Assembly (NCBI GenBank): GCA_021464245.1
Contig: JADCRB010000004.1
Location: 3,095,103-3,159,102, forward strand
Source: Carallia brachiata
Taxonomy: Eukaryota; Streptophyta; Magnoliopsida; Malpighiales; Rhizophoraceae
DNA: 64,000 nt
Reading direction: 5' to 3'
In this document: one piece after another, positions 1-11,362 of the stretch
How positions within the stretch are numbered: the stretch's first letter is position 1
How the letters are laid out: each line of letters starts with the position of its first letter
Notes under the pieces: model-generated
The model's database searches: none
What the model saw: only the letters and a program-made list of their open reading frames with translations
Told to the model about the DNA's origin: nothing
Program-made: the position numbers and the translations under genes

Positions 1-1206
1 TGATATTTTTTTGAAATATTTGTCTGTTAGTTTAATTTTATTACTTGATAGTGATTACTTCGGAGTCACCTACTTGAGAGACTAGCTATTGTCGTTCCCG
101 CTCCAGCTTTTGTTGAGCCCAAGACAATTCATTGCCTAATTTTTTTCTTTTTTTTTGGTTTAACATGGGCGTCGAAGCCTAATCATATAAAATAAGAGGC
201 TGGTTTTGTATTATCAATACAGATTATGCATCGCAATTGTGCTTCGGAAATTTGGACTGGTTTTCTATTACAAAATGCAACCGGTTCCATTTTTAGTAGA
301 ACTAAATTGATTTTTTTTAGAAAAATATTTTTTTAAAGAAACGAATTCTTTTTATTTGAACGTACATTGTGTGGTATATATATTTTAAGTTCTAGAGTAA
401 TATTATTTAATTTTAAGTTTTGGTTTATAATTTTTTTGAAAAAATATTTTTTTAAACAAATTCAATGCAGTTACATTGCAAAAATAACTAATTACATTTT
501 GTAAAGGACATCCGGACAAATTCGCTGCTCTTGTATTATTCCCAGCCACCTTGGGCACTATCAAAACTAAATTAATGACAAGTCAACAACAATTCATCAC
601 CCACTAATCAGCAGAAAAACATTGACGGACCGAGAAAAAAGGGTGCCAGGACCTACCGTGCTCCCTTGGTACAAAAACAACAACAAAAAAAAAAAAAAAT
701 CCTTTTTTGAAAAAATCAAAATTTATATTTAATATAACATTAAATATTATTTAAAATTTATTATTTGTTAAAAAAAAGAATTGGACACAAAATTCCACGC
801 ATGCAACACCACCTTTTCTTTTTTTTTGGCCATAGCCAACCATATGCATGTTCTTTATTATTATTGTTATTATATGTTTGTTAATTTTATTCTCTTTTTT
901 TATTATTGATATCTAGGTTCATTCAATTCATGAGAAAAAGTCATGCCATTAACCAACTACACTGCACCGCCGATTTCCAGTCCCCCATAGAAAAGGCAAT
1001 CTGTTCGTTTTTGTCCGGCCATACTTAACCACCCATGCGCAATTTCCAGATTTTGCAATTTTATTCATTGCGTGCTATTAACAATGTTTAATTAATTAGG
1101 CAAACTCGCTATGTATATATATAGATGACATCGCAGATCGCTGATATGCACGCGTATCTTTCAAAAAGTTGAATAGAAACAAGTACATTAATTCAGATCT
1201 AAATCG
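1..1206. other. 5' flank of the OMT pseudogene, AT-rich; segment copy 1
   Basis: No coding sequence is supported here. Bases 85-185 recur near 27680-27780 and 32178-32240 plus 32480-32510. Bases 540-960 recur near 36027-36370. This stretch is therefore one of three related non-coding segments in the window. The part close to 1207 is the likely promoter of the O-methyltransferase pseudogene. Confidence 0.55.
1111..1125 (+). promoter_or_regulatory. TATA-box candidate of the OMT pseudogene
   Basis: A TATATATATAG-type run lies about 85-95 bases before the ATG at 1207, a usual plant TATA-to-start spacing. Simple TA runs are common in this AT-rich DNA, so the call rests mainly on position. Confidence 0.4.
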
Positions 1207-1383
1207 ATGGAGTTGAATGACATGGAAGAGAAAAATATCAGTAAGCTACTACGAGCCAAGACTCATATCTGGAACCATAAGTACAGCTTTATAAATTCCA
1301 TGTCATTAAAATGTGCAACTGAGCTAGGCATACCAGATATCATCGATAGCCATGGCCAGCTCATGACACTTTCTTAGTTAGTT

Positions 1384-1900
1384 CTATAGGAAACGTGAAA
1401 GCTCAAAATAGGGAGAAATCTAAACAGAGTACAGATTTGTGAAGTTGATACTATATTTCAATTCAGTTCAACCTAAAATCTTATGACATTGAAATTATAA
1501 ATTTTTTTTACTTATAAATTACTTACTCTTCTCTTTCATGATATCATAACAATCTCCCTTTCAAGTGTGAGTTTCATATCTCTTGCAAATGTGAGTCTCT
1601 CCACTTATATGCGCATCCATAGGAACTAACGTATGCCATCAGACTCGTCCTTTGTCGAACCTTCGACTCTGATACTACTTGTAGGGAGATGCGAGAGCTC
1701 AAAATAGGGAGAAATTTGAATAGGATCCGAGTAAGTAACAAACTTGTGAATTTAACACTACATTTAAATCCAAAACTTTAAGACATTGAAATTACAAGTA
1801 TTTCTCATTTATAAATTACTTACTTTTTCTTTTCTTTTTTAATCTAAAATATTTAATATAATAACTCATGCATGACGTCGTAACAAGTTCTCGCTTTACA
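1384..1900 (-). mobile_element. TRIM-like mini LTR retrotransposon inside OMT exon 1
   Basis: Two direct repeats, 1384-1563 and 1680-1900, share blocks such as GCTCAAAATAGGGAGAAAT and TTATAAATTACTTACT. They flank only about 115 bases. Abutting the second repeat, the minus strand reads TAGTATCAGAGTC, a near match to the initiator-Met tRNA primer-binding site TGGTATCAGAGC. Terminal repeats, a primer site and no coding sequence are the definition of a TRIM. The repeats have diverged and no target duplication is recognisable, so the insertion is old. Confidence 0.7.
1667..1679 (-). other. primer-binding-site remnant of the TRIM
   Basis: The minus strand reads TAGTATCAGAGTC next to the terminal repeat that starts at 1680. 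It differs at few positions from the 3' end complement of initiator-Met tRNA. Confidence 0.6.
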
Positions 1901-2499
1901 AATCCATCCGTCAAAAGCTGCTAATGTTGGTCGCTTTATGCGTATTCTAGTCCACTCGGGCTTTTGTACTCGTGGGAAATTAGTCGGCAGCGACGAAGAC
2001 GAAGAAGGCTATGCACTAACCGAAGCCTCTAGTCTCCTCCCGAGGGACTGCCCTTTCAGTAAAAGGCCCTTTGTGCTCATGGCGTTTAATCACGCCTATT
2101 TAAAACCATGGCAGCTTGTGAGTGCTTGGTTCAAAAATGATGACGACGAACCCACTAGCGCTGGCTACACCATTTGAGTTTGCCCACTGGGAGTTTGCAG
2201 CCAACAAGCCTGGATTCAATCTTCTGTTCAATGAAGCCATGGCTAGTGACTGTATGTTGGTTAATTTTGTGCTGCGTAAAAAGTGCAAAGGGATTTTTGA
2301 GGGGCTGAGCTCTTTGGTTGATGTTGGGGGCGGCACCGGTTATGTCTCAAAGGCTCTCGCTGAAATGTTCCCACATTTGAAGTGAACCATATTGGATCTG
2401 CCCCATGTTGTTGCTGACTTGCACGGTAGCAACAACTTGTGTTGTCTTGGAGGGGACATGTTTGAGTCGATTCCTCATGCAGATGCAATTTTACTAAAG

Positions 2500-3946
<1,447 letters not shown>

Positions 3947-4080
3947 TGATGATCTGTACGACTAGCGGTAGAGAAAGAAGCAAGAAAGAATGGACTAAGC
4001 TCTTCCATGATGCCGGCTTCATCAATTATCAGATTTATCATATATTGGGATTAAGAGCTCTCATCGAACTTTATCCTTGA

Positions 4081-6018
4081 TATAAGGGTGCTTATTAATT
4101 CCGGAAAAATACGGGTGTCTATAATAATAATAATAATAATAATAACAAAAATAATAATACTAATAATAAAGACAAGCTACTTAGCCATCCTTAAGAGGAT
4201 CGGCTGCCTGTAAGTGTGTCACCATATGTACCCTGTGGAGCAGCTTTCTAAATAAAGAAGCCTTGTAAAATTAAAATAAATGACGTGATTGGAAGTGCTT
4301 TTCGTTTTATTCGTATTTCATTATATGATAGTTGCAAACTTAAATGAAAGAAAAAGCAACTAAAATCTTGAAAATACTAGTCAGTAGGTATTTGACAATA
4401 TCCCATATATTGATCTTTCATATAAATGAACTATTCTCCAAGCCCGCGCGATCCATAGGTTTTATAATTTTTACTTATAATATAATAATTTTAATATAAC
4501 TAATAATAAGTCCTTATATTGATAGTCTTTGAATAAAGTAGACTATTCAATGCATCAGGTCACAACCCTTGTACTCTAGATAGGACAACCCTTGATTTCA
4601 TAAATTCACATATCATTACAGATGGGGTTCCGCAAGGGTAATTCAAAATTTTTCCCTTTGCCGCATTCACATTTTAACAAATAAATCAACTTGGAATGTT
4701 TCATAAAAAAAAAAAAGGTGGTGTAATTGAAAAGGAAGGAAAAATAAAGATGAAACATTACCCAAATAGGCTAGCCGATTAAGTTAGGATGTAGATCCTG
4801 ATAGTTAGCCTTAGAATAGCTTGACTAACCCCTTACAATACAATTATAATGGAGACTCTTTAATAGAACAACAATGACATATACTCACAACTATTGCTAT
4901 AATCAAAGAGAGCAAGCATAAATGTACCGATTTGAACCAAAAGAAAAAAATTAAGTGCAAGATTTTGGGTAATGGATTTGAGTAGCGAAAATTTGAAATT
5001 AAAAAATTGCATGCTGCTAGGATTTGGGAAGGGCAAAACGAACTTTAATTTCGCGTCACCTTTGTCCTGGGCCGTGGTTAAGAAGAAGTCATTAAGGCAA
5101 GTCGTGGTTATAGAATTGAAGTTAAAAAAAAAAAGGGAAAGAAATAGAGGAAAATAAGAAGATTAAAGGGTATTGGTGGGGTATATTGTAAATTTTCCAT
5201 ACACGTGTGCCTGATAAAACTCTTGAATTTTACATCTTTGTGCTCTCATTTTCCCATTAGAGAGCGAGGGGGGAAAGCGGAGATTTTGTTCGTGATTTAT
5301 CTTTGAGCTAGCAAGAGTGTTTTGTTGTTGTTGTCGCCTTGGAAGGAGCCAAGCGGAAAACTATTAAATTGATAATTCATGAGTTCAAATAATGTTCCAT
5401 GATTGGCTGATTGCAATATCCGTGATTCTTGGTCATCATTATCCTCCATCACAATGTCTTCTCTTGGTAGAAAACATTATCGTATGCCACTTTATTATTG
5501 ACTAGTGGTATAAAAAAATTATTGGTTGAACTTAGTCTTGTGTATAACAGTATAGAAAATCAATTGGCACAAATTTCATATCTCGTACTAGTTTTTTTTT
5601 TTTTTTTATTACAAGAGAAGTCGAAAGGCAAAATGAGAATTAAGTCACTATAATTCGAATATAAAATTAAGAAATTTGAACCAAGTATCTCAATCAATTA
5701 TATTAAAAATACAAGACTTGTACTAATATTTCAATTAGTAAAAACTATACAGAATAGGAAAATACACACATTATAGTGTTTAAGCGTCTAGATATTAATG
5801 TTGGAAATTTCAAATTTGGAAATTAGTGTACTAAATGAAAATAGTTACCCATCATTCTACAACTTCAAATCTAAGTTTGAGCTAATTATTTCAAAAAAAA
5901 AATTCAAAACTTAACAAATCTCTCATAAGTAAAAGAAATAATGGATTTCGTGAGTTTGCTAAATATGTTATAATTTAAATCATATGATTATTATAATTTA
6001 TATGTAATTTATTCGAAA

Positions 6019-6060
<42 letters not shown>

Positions 6061-6296
6061 GGTATAGGCTTGATCTACACAATTGTCGACGGTAGTTGAA
6101 GGTTGTAAATTTTCATGCAATCATGTTATAGGAAGCAAAAGTGGTAAGACCCACCACTCTCTGTCCCTTCTCGTTCAAACACCGTCCGCATACTTTTTCC
6201 GTGTTTTTTTTTATAAAAAATTAGGGAAGAGCATAAAGATTTCATTCATTTGATAAAAGGCTTACATCATGATCAATCTAACTTATAAACTGAAGA
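4081..6296. other. OMT 3' flank and AT-rich intergenic DNA
   Basis: AATAAA at 4251-4256 is a plausible relic of the OMT polyadenylation signal. An (AAT)n microsatellite lies at 4121-4167 and a (TG)n microsatellite at 6021-6057. Only short unsupported reading frames occur. No gene is recognised. Confidence 0.5.
6021..6057. repeat. (TG)n microsatellite
   Basis: An uninterrupted run of about 18 TG units in AT-rich intergenic DNA. Confidence 0.95.
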
Positions 6297-6610
6297 CTAA
6301 TTGTTTCCAAACCAAATAACTTCAGCCATGGCTTCCACCCCAGCTTTGGCTAAAGCATGAGCGACACCGATTGGCTTCCCGATTAATATTCGAGATGCTG
6401 GATTTCGTAAAGGTGGCAAAGCAAAGCTTTAATATCGGCTGCAATTTGCCCCACCACAGAATCTTCTTGCTGTTGAGCTTGTATGATTTTTCTTTTCTTT
6501 TTCTTTTTTCTTTTTTTGAGAAGAGCTCGTATGATTTTCACCGCAAGAAAACAATCAGATTCGAGAGTGACAACAATAACAGTGAGTGATGTCATTGTGG
6601 CGCAGACTGC
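6297..6610 (-). pseudogene. RNase H-like (RVT_3) domain fragment
   Basis: The minus strand keeps successive pieces of the RNase H-like domain found in plant non-LTR elements and stand-alone RVT_3 proteins: LESDCFLAVKII, then VVGQIAADIKALL, then REANR, and after a one-base frame change VAHALAKAGVEAMAEVIWFG. The acidic ESD motif is present. An A/G-rich run after KIIRALL interrupts the domain. There is no start codon or upstream reverse transcriptase nearby, so this is an isolated decayed 3' piece. It could come from a LINE or from a host-like RVT_3 gene; I cannot tell which. Confidence 0.7.
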
Positions 6611-6890
6611 GGTTTAAACATGCGTCCAGCTACCTTTTCCGTTTGAAAAAATAAATGTCGACAATCAAAATGCCAACTGAGTTTAACATCATGACGACGC
6701 AAACTCAACCGCAACGAGAGGATTTGAGAGCACAATCATAGCATAAACACTCCTTGTATCGATTCAATTCGCCACCATTTAGTATCTGGGCCAACGAGGG
6801 AGTCCACCATAAATCTCAAGTTTAAATTGTAATGATCTTTTGTTAATTAGTCAAGCATGTTTTATTAATAAAAAAATCTATTTTAACTCA
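6611..6890. other. intergenic, nothing recognised
   Basis: Mixed AT-rich sequence ending at the left target-site duplication (6891-6899) of the next element. No reading frame or repeat is supported. Confidence 0.5.
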
Positions 6891-6899
6891 ACTATTTAT

Positions 6900-7370
6900 G
6901 AGGATATTAATATTTTTAGTTTTAAACTTTTAAAATTTTTTACGTTTGAGTTTTAAATTTTTTGATTTTTTATCAAATCAGTCCCTCTATTTACCAAAAG
7001 TGATCAATTTATTAAAAAATAATTTTAATTTTACAAAAAATTATCTAAAAAAGATTAAATATATGAATTGAATGTATTTTCTATCAAAAATATGCATGTT
7101 ACTTATTTAATTTGTATATTTATTGATTAAAAAAATATTTAATGTACACATTTTATTGATGAAAAAAATATTTAATTTATATATTTAACTTTTTTTAAAT
7201 AATTTTTATTAAGTTAAATTCATTTATTAATCGATTGACCACTTTTTGTAATTTAAAGGACTGATATAGTATAAAATTAAAAAGTTTAGAACTCAAATGA
7301 AATGTTTAAAAGGTTTAGAACTCAAATGTAAAAAAATATAAAAGTTTAGAATTAAAAATATTGATACCTC
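6900..7370. mobile_element. Mutator-like non-autonomous element (MULE-MITE)
   Basis: Long terminal inverted repeats of roughly 190 bases begin GAGGATATTAATATTTTTAG on the left and GAGGTATCAATATTTTTAAT, read inward, on the right. The element is flanked by a perfect 9-bp direct repeat ACTATTTAT at 6891-6899 and 7371-7379. A 9-bp target duplication with long inverted repeats is the hallmark of Mutator-type insertion. The right arm holds a small extra duplication of the GAACTCAAATG block. There is no coding capacity. Confidence 0.85.
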
Positions 7371-7379
7371 ACTATTTAT

Positions 7380-7946
7380 GTGAATAAAGTATACTCAATG
7401 GAACTACCCCATGTAAATAAAAAAAAAAAAGTTGCCCATCCAATGCTCTTTTCTTTTTTTTTTTTTTTCATTTTCTTTATTGTGTTTGGTCACCCACCCA
7501 CTCCCATTCTTTTTAAGGTTTTTACTTTGGCATAAATTTTGCTCGCTTTGTTTTTTTTTTTTTTTAAATTTCACTTATAATTTTTTTTTTTAATTTGCCT
7601 TTTATATTTTTACTGTTAACATTAATTTCCACCTTTTTTTTTCTGTTAGTTTGCTATTAAGTTTAGCACGTAGCAGTATAATTAGCATTACATTATTTAA
7701 ATTAGATATCACGTCAACGTAAACCGATGAGGAAATACATAATTTTTTTTATATATTTTTTTCAACAATGCTAATTTTCAAAAAATCAAAATGAAAAAAG
7801 TTTAAATGATTTTTAAAAACATAAAAAAGTTAAACAACCGTAGATAATGAACCCAATGCCAAGTCCGGCCGCTGTGTTGCCTTCGATTCCTCGAAGACGT
7901 TATGGACGCAGCGAAGGAAAGGAGAGACAAACACAGATTGTTATCC
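7380..7946. other. T-rich intergenic DNA
   Basis: Contains several poly-T runs, for example near 7450 and 7550. No gene or defined repeat is recognised. Confidence 0.4.
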
Positions 7947-8421
7947 TCTTTTTTATTAATACCTAATTGGCTAAGTACTAATCCTCTTTAAGTATTAGAA
8001 AATAAAAAAATAATCATTTCAAGTGCTTAAAAAATAGAAAAAAAAAAGTATGGGGAAATTTAATCAATCGCCTTTAGCATGTGCTGTCACATATGACATA
8101 CCATTCACATGGAAGCCGAGTTAAGCGCAATTGTCGGCCCCAATGACAGTAAGGAGAAAAATCGAAAACGAAAAAAAAACCATAATGAAAAGGGCACCTT
8201 TCATTTTCAATGCATCTTTTCGATGCAGCCCCATAATTGATTAAAAAAAAAATCAAACAAATCAAGGCTTTAGATTGTCCTGATTACTTATTTCTCGGAA
8301 ATACAACAATAATACAACTCATTTTGTTAATTTTTAGAGTAGATTTCATTATAAATAAAAATCGTAAACATAAAGACAAATATTGAGTAAATTCAAATGA
8401 TTTAATTGAACAATAGCATAA
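7947..8421. repeat. duplicated block homologous to 54789-55950
   Basis: Sequence around TCAATCGCCTTTAGCATGTG, CACATGGAAGCCGAGTTAAG and ATTGAACAATAGCA matches the block downstream of PDR copy B at 54789-54848, 55250-55535 and 55850-55950. It is the far part of the duplicated PDR 3' flank. In copy A it is separated from the near part (14250 onward) by about 5.8 kb. This copy lacks the MITE and the retroposon present in the other copy. Confidence 0.75.
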
Positions 8422-8835
8422 TTTGTAATTTAACTCACATGTTTTAATTAATATAACTTATATATAATTTTATATTAAATAATAAATAAGATTCATTTAA
8501 AATAAAAAAAAAAAAAATCATATAGTATTAGATAACAAGTAAATTTTACTAATCTAAAAAAAAAAAAAAGTAAAATTAACAACCATCATATTTAAAATAA
8601 TATTTAATGTTATATAATAAAATTATATATAAAATAAATTTTTATATAAAATTTATGTAGTCCCAATTATGATTCATGTACGATCAAATTTTATTTTGTG
8701 TGATATAAATTACATAACATTGTTTCTATTTGTGTTCACCATCTAAACAAGAGGATCTTACTGTAATAATATATCTAAAGATTGTTTATTGCGTATCTAA
8801 AGAGTCACTTTTTTTTTTATTTGGATTTAAAAGAT
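8422..8835. other. AT-rich intergenic DNA, left end of the 5.8-kb A-specific segment
   Basis: Poly-A and poly-T rich sequence without supported reading frames. It starts where similarity to the B flank stops. Confidence 0.4.
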
Positions 8836-9845
8836 CAATTTCATCTACAAAATTTTAATTTTTGTTAAATTTAATATAAAAATTTTTTATTTTATATTTA
8901 GTCTTAAATATTATTTCATTAGTCAAATCCAATCTTTTCCTTAAATTTTTTGTTAAGTGTATTTACGTGTCATCAGGTGATATTATCATTGTCGAATTAG
9001 GTCGAATGTCATGCCAGCATAAACGTGGATTTTCTTTTTTTGGTAAAACGTTAGTTTTTTTTATAGGAAAAGACGTAAAAATTTCAATAACGTGAAAAAT
9101 AAAAAAAAAAAGGAACAAAAATAAGAGATATCTCAATTCAATGAACACCAGCATTACCTCCCGCTGTTCACTACCGTTGCAATCACCACCACCATGAGAC
9201 CACCACCACCGCGCGACCACCACCACCTCTGCCTCCCTGATCGCCGACGGGCTCGTCAGTCCCTTACGTCTCTCTGAGTGCGAAAAGACGCGTTCTTCAA
9301 TTCGTGGATTCTAGCTGCCGCGAGATTGTTGATTGGAATTATAAGAGGATAATTGGTAATTTGATTGGGTTCACTTATGTTTCCCATGATTGGGTTTATT
9401 TTTGTTGTTGGTAACTTGATTATAAGTGCTGAATAATGAGAATGCAGAAGGAGAGGAAAGCCTGATGGTGGTGGTCGCGCGGTGGCGGTGGTAGCGCTAT
9501 GGTGGTGGTTGCAACGGTAGTGAACGGCGTGGAGGTGAAGCTGGTGTTCATCGAATTGAGATTTCTTTAATTTTTTCTTTTTTTTTTATTTTTCACTTTA
9601 TTAAAATCTTTATCATTTTTCCAAAAGCAAAATTATAATATTTTGCATAAAAATTTCACGTCCGCAGTGCACGTTGGCATGACATTCTGACTAGTTCGAC
9701 AATAATAACTTGTTATGCTATTTAATACTAGCTAGATATACTTAACGAAAAATTTAATGAAATGTCCGAATTTAATTAATCGAGCAACATTCAAGATTAA
9801 ATTTAGAGCCCAAAAGAATTTTAAGTTGAATTTAACAAAGACCAA
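8836..9845. mobile_element. foldback element with roughly 370-base inverted arms
   Basis: The left arm (about 8836-9232) and right arm (about 9458-9845) are inverted copies. Matching landmarks include TTGTTAAGTGTATTTACGTG against TTAAGTATATCTAGCTAG, ATGTCATGCCAGC against ATGTCATGCCAAC, GTTCACTACCGTTGCAA in both, and CCACCACC tracts near the loop. The spacer is about 225 bases. No clear target duplication was found. It is probably a non-autonomous Mutator-like or foldback transposon. A transcript through it would form a long hairpin. Confidence 0.7.
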
Positions 9846-9989
9846 AATATTAGGAGTGAAATCATGGTTTGGAGAACTGAATCGGACCGAACGGTTCAAC
9901 CAAAAAAATCAAGAATTTGCTTCATGTTCAATTCAGTTCTCATATCAAAGCCAGGAAATCCAAAAATTGGGTAAAAATCGGCGAATCGG
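9846..9989. other. remnant of a GAACCGGTTC-type dispersed repeat
   Basis: Contains GAATCGGACCGAACGGTTCAA, partly self-complementary and related in style to the tandem unit that follows. Not coding. Confidence 0.35.
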
Positions 9990-10297
9990 ACCGGTTCAAC
10001 AGTAAACCAGTGAACCGGTCTCAATTCTACTGGTTTGGTTGGTTTGTTTTTTTTTAGGGTGATTAATTTGTTTATTAATGTTGAATATTTCACCGGTTCA
10101 ACAGTGAACCGATGAACCGGCCTCAGTTCTATCGATTTGGTTGGTTTGTTTTTTTTTAGGGTGATTAATTTGTTTATTAATGTTGAATATTTCACCGGTT
10201 CAATAGTGAACCGATGAACCGGTCTTAGTTCTATCGGTTTGGTTGGTTTGTTTTTTTTTTTAGGGTGATTAATTTGTTTATTAATGCTGAATATTTT
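9990..10297. repeat. three tandem copies of a 102-bp unit
   Basis: Copies start at 9990, 10092 and 10194. Each begins ACCGGTTCAA, holds TGAACCGG, a GGTTGGTTTG plus poly-T run, and GTGATTAATTTGTTTATTAA. The units differ by a few substitutions and the length of the T run. A related GAACCGGT-type repeat lies at 38366-38810. Confidence 0.9.
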
Positions 10298-10309
10298 GTA
10301 AAAAAAATA

Positions 10310-10405
10310 AAAATCGAGTCTACGAAAACTCGAACTAGATTCGAACTCCTCTATTTAAAAATAACTAATAAAGAGGTTACCACTACTCTATTAACTTCCA
10401 CTTGC
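10310..10405 (-). mobile_element. SINE-like tRNA-derived remnant
   Basis: The minus strand shows an A-box-like TAGAGTAGTGGTAAC followed by a good B box, GAGTTCGAATCT, at tRNA-like spacing, then an A/T-rich tail. It adjoins the 102-bp tandem repeat. No target duplication was identified. Confidence 0.45.
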
Positions 10406-11362
10406 TAATAACATGATAAATAAAATATATATAAGTATTGTGTCTTATTTTTTTTCTCTTAAAAATCTTATATCTGAAGAAAAATAATTCAATAAAAATA
10501 AAATACAAAAGATTTTTTGATTAATTTTTTTAATGTAGAAAATTTGCTAATTAAAATATTTTTACTTAAATTACTTTAAAATAAAACATATGATTATAAT
10601 ATACTTTATATTTTAATTTTTTGACATAAATTTTTTCCTTCCACAAAATAAATATTTTGTTAATTTTATCGTAAATTTATAATTTAGATTATTTATTTAT
10701 TAGTGTATTTATTTTTAACAAATAAAAATTAATACATTAGTTGAAAATAAAAGATATATAAATAAAAATATACTGTATCCTTAATTTAAAGAATTAGTTT
10801 AATTGTCTCTATAAATACATTATATTAATCATCTTAACATGTATTAAATTATACTATCCTTAATTATTTATATTAGTTGAAAATAAAAGATATATAAATG
10901 AGAATATACTTTCTACTTAATCGAGGGAATTAGTTTAGTTGTTTCTATAATACTTATATTTTATATATTTTTACATTTTACTTCTCAATATTTTTACATA
11001 ATATATATAGATATTAAATTTTTTATATATTTAATATTAAATACTAATTTTATTAATTTAACCACAATTATATCAATTAAACCTTAAACCTCTTAGTATT
11101 TTAATAATCAACTGAATTCTTAAAACTTGAAATTGATCTCTTAACCTTTTTCTTTAACAGTAAATTTCTCAAGTTCAGTTAGAATAAATTAAGAAAAAAT
11201 TATTCTATTATGCTCTTTTACCAATAAAACCTACCAAATCCCGAATACATACTCGGACATTCTCAATGTCAAAACTACCTACCTAGACCTACTACTGCAT
11301 CTTCCTTTTTGGTGGAGTGTTTTGAAGTTTTTTGGTGGTCTATAAGTGGTTAAAACAGGGAC
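10406..11362. other. AT-rich intergenic DNA upstream of the PP2C fragment
   Basis: Very AT-rich with imperfect internal repeats (AAAATAAAAGATATATAAAT near 10745 and 10875). No gene is recognised. The last 100 bases may hold the old PP2C promoter. Confidence 0.4.

Noticed and set aside
9990..10297. CRISPR-like regular repeat
   Set aside because: The units are contiguous 102-bp tandem copies with no variable spacers, in a plant nuclear context.
10310..10405. Possible functional tRNA gene
   Set aside because: A and B boxes are present here and in the other SINE-like units, but no complete cloverleaf with an anticodon stem could be drawn.
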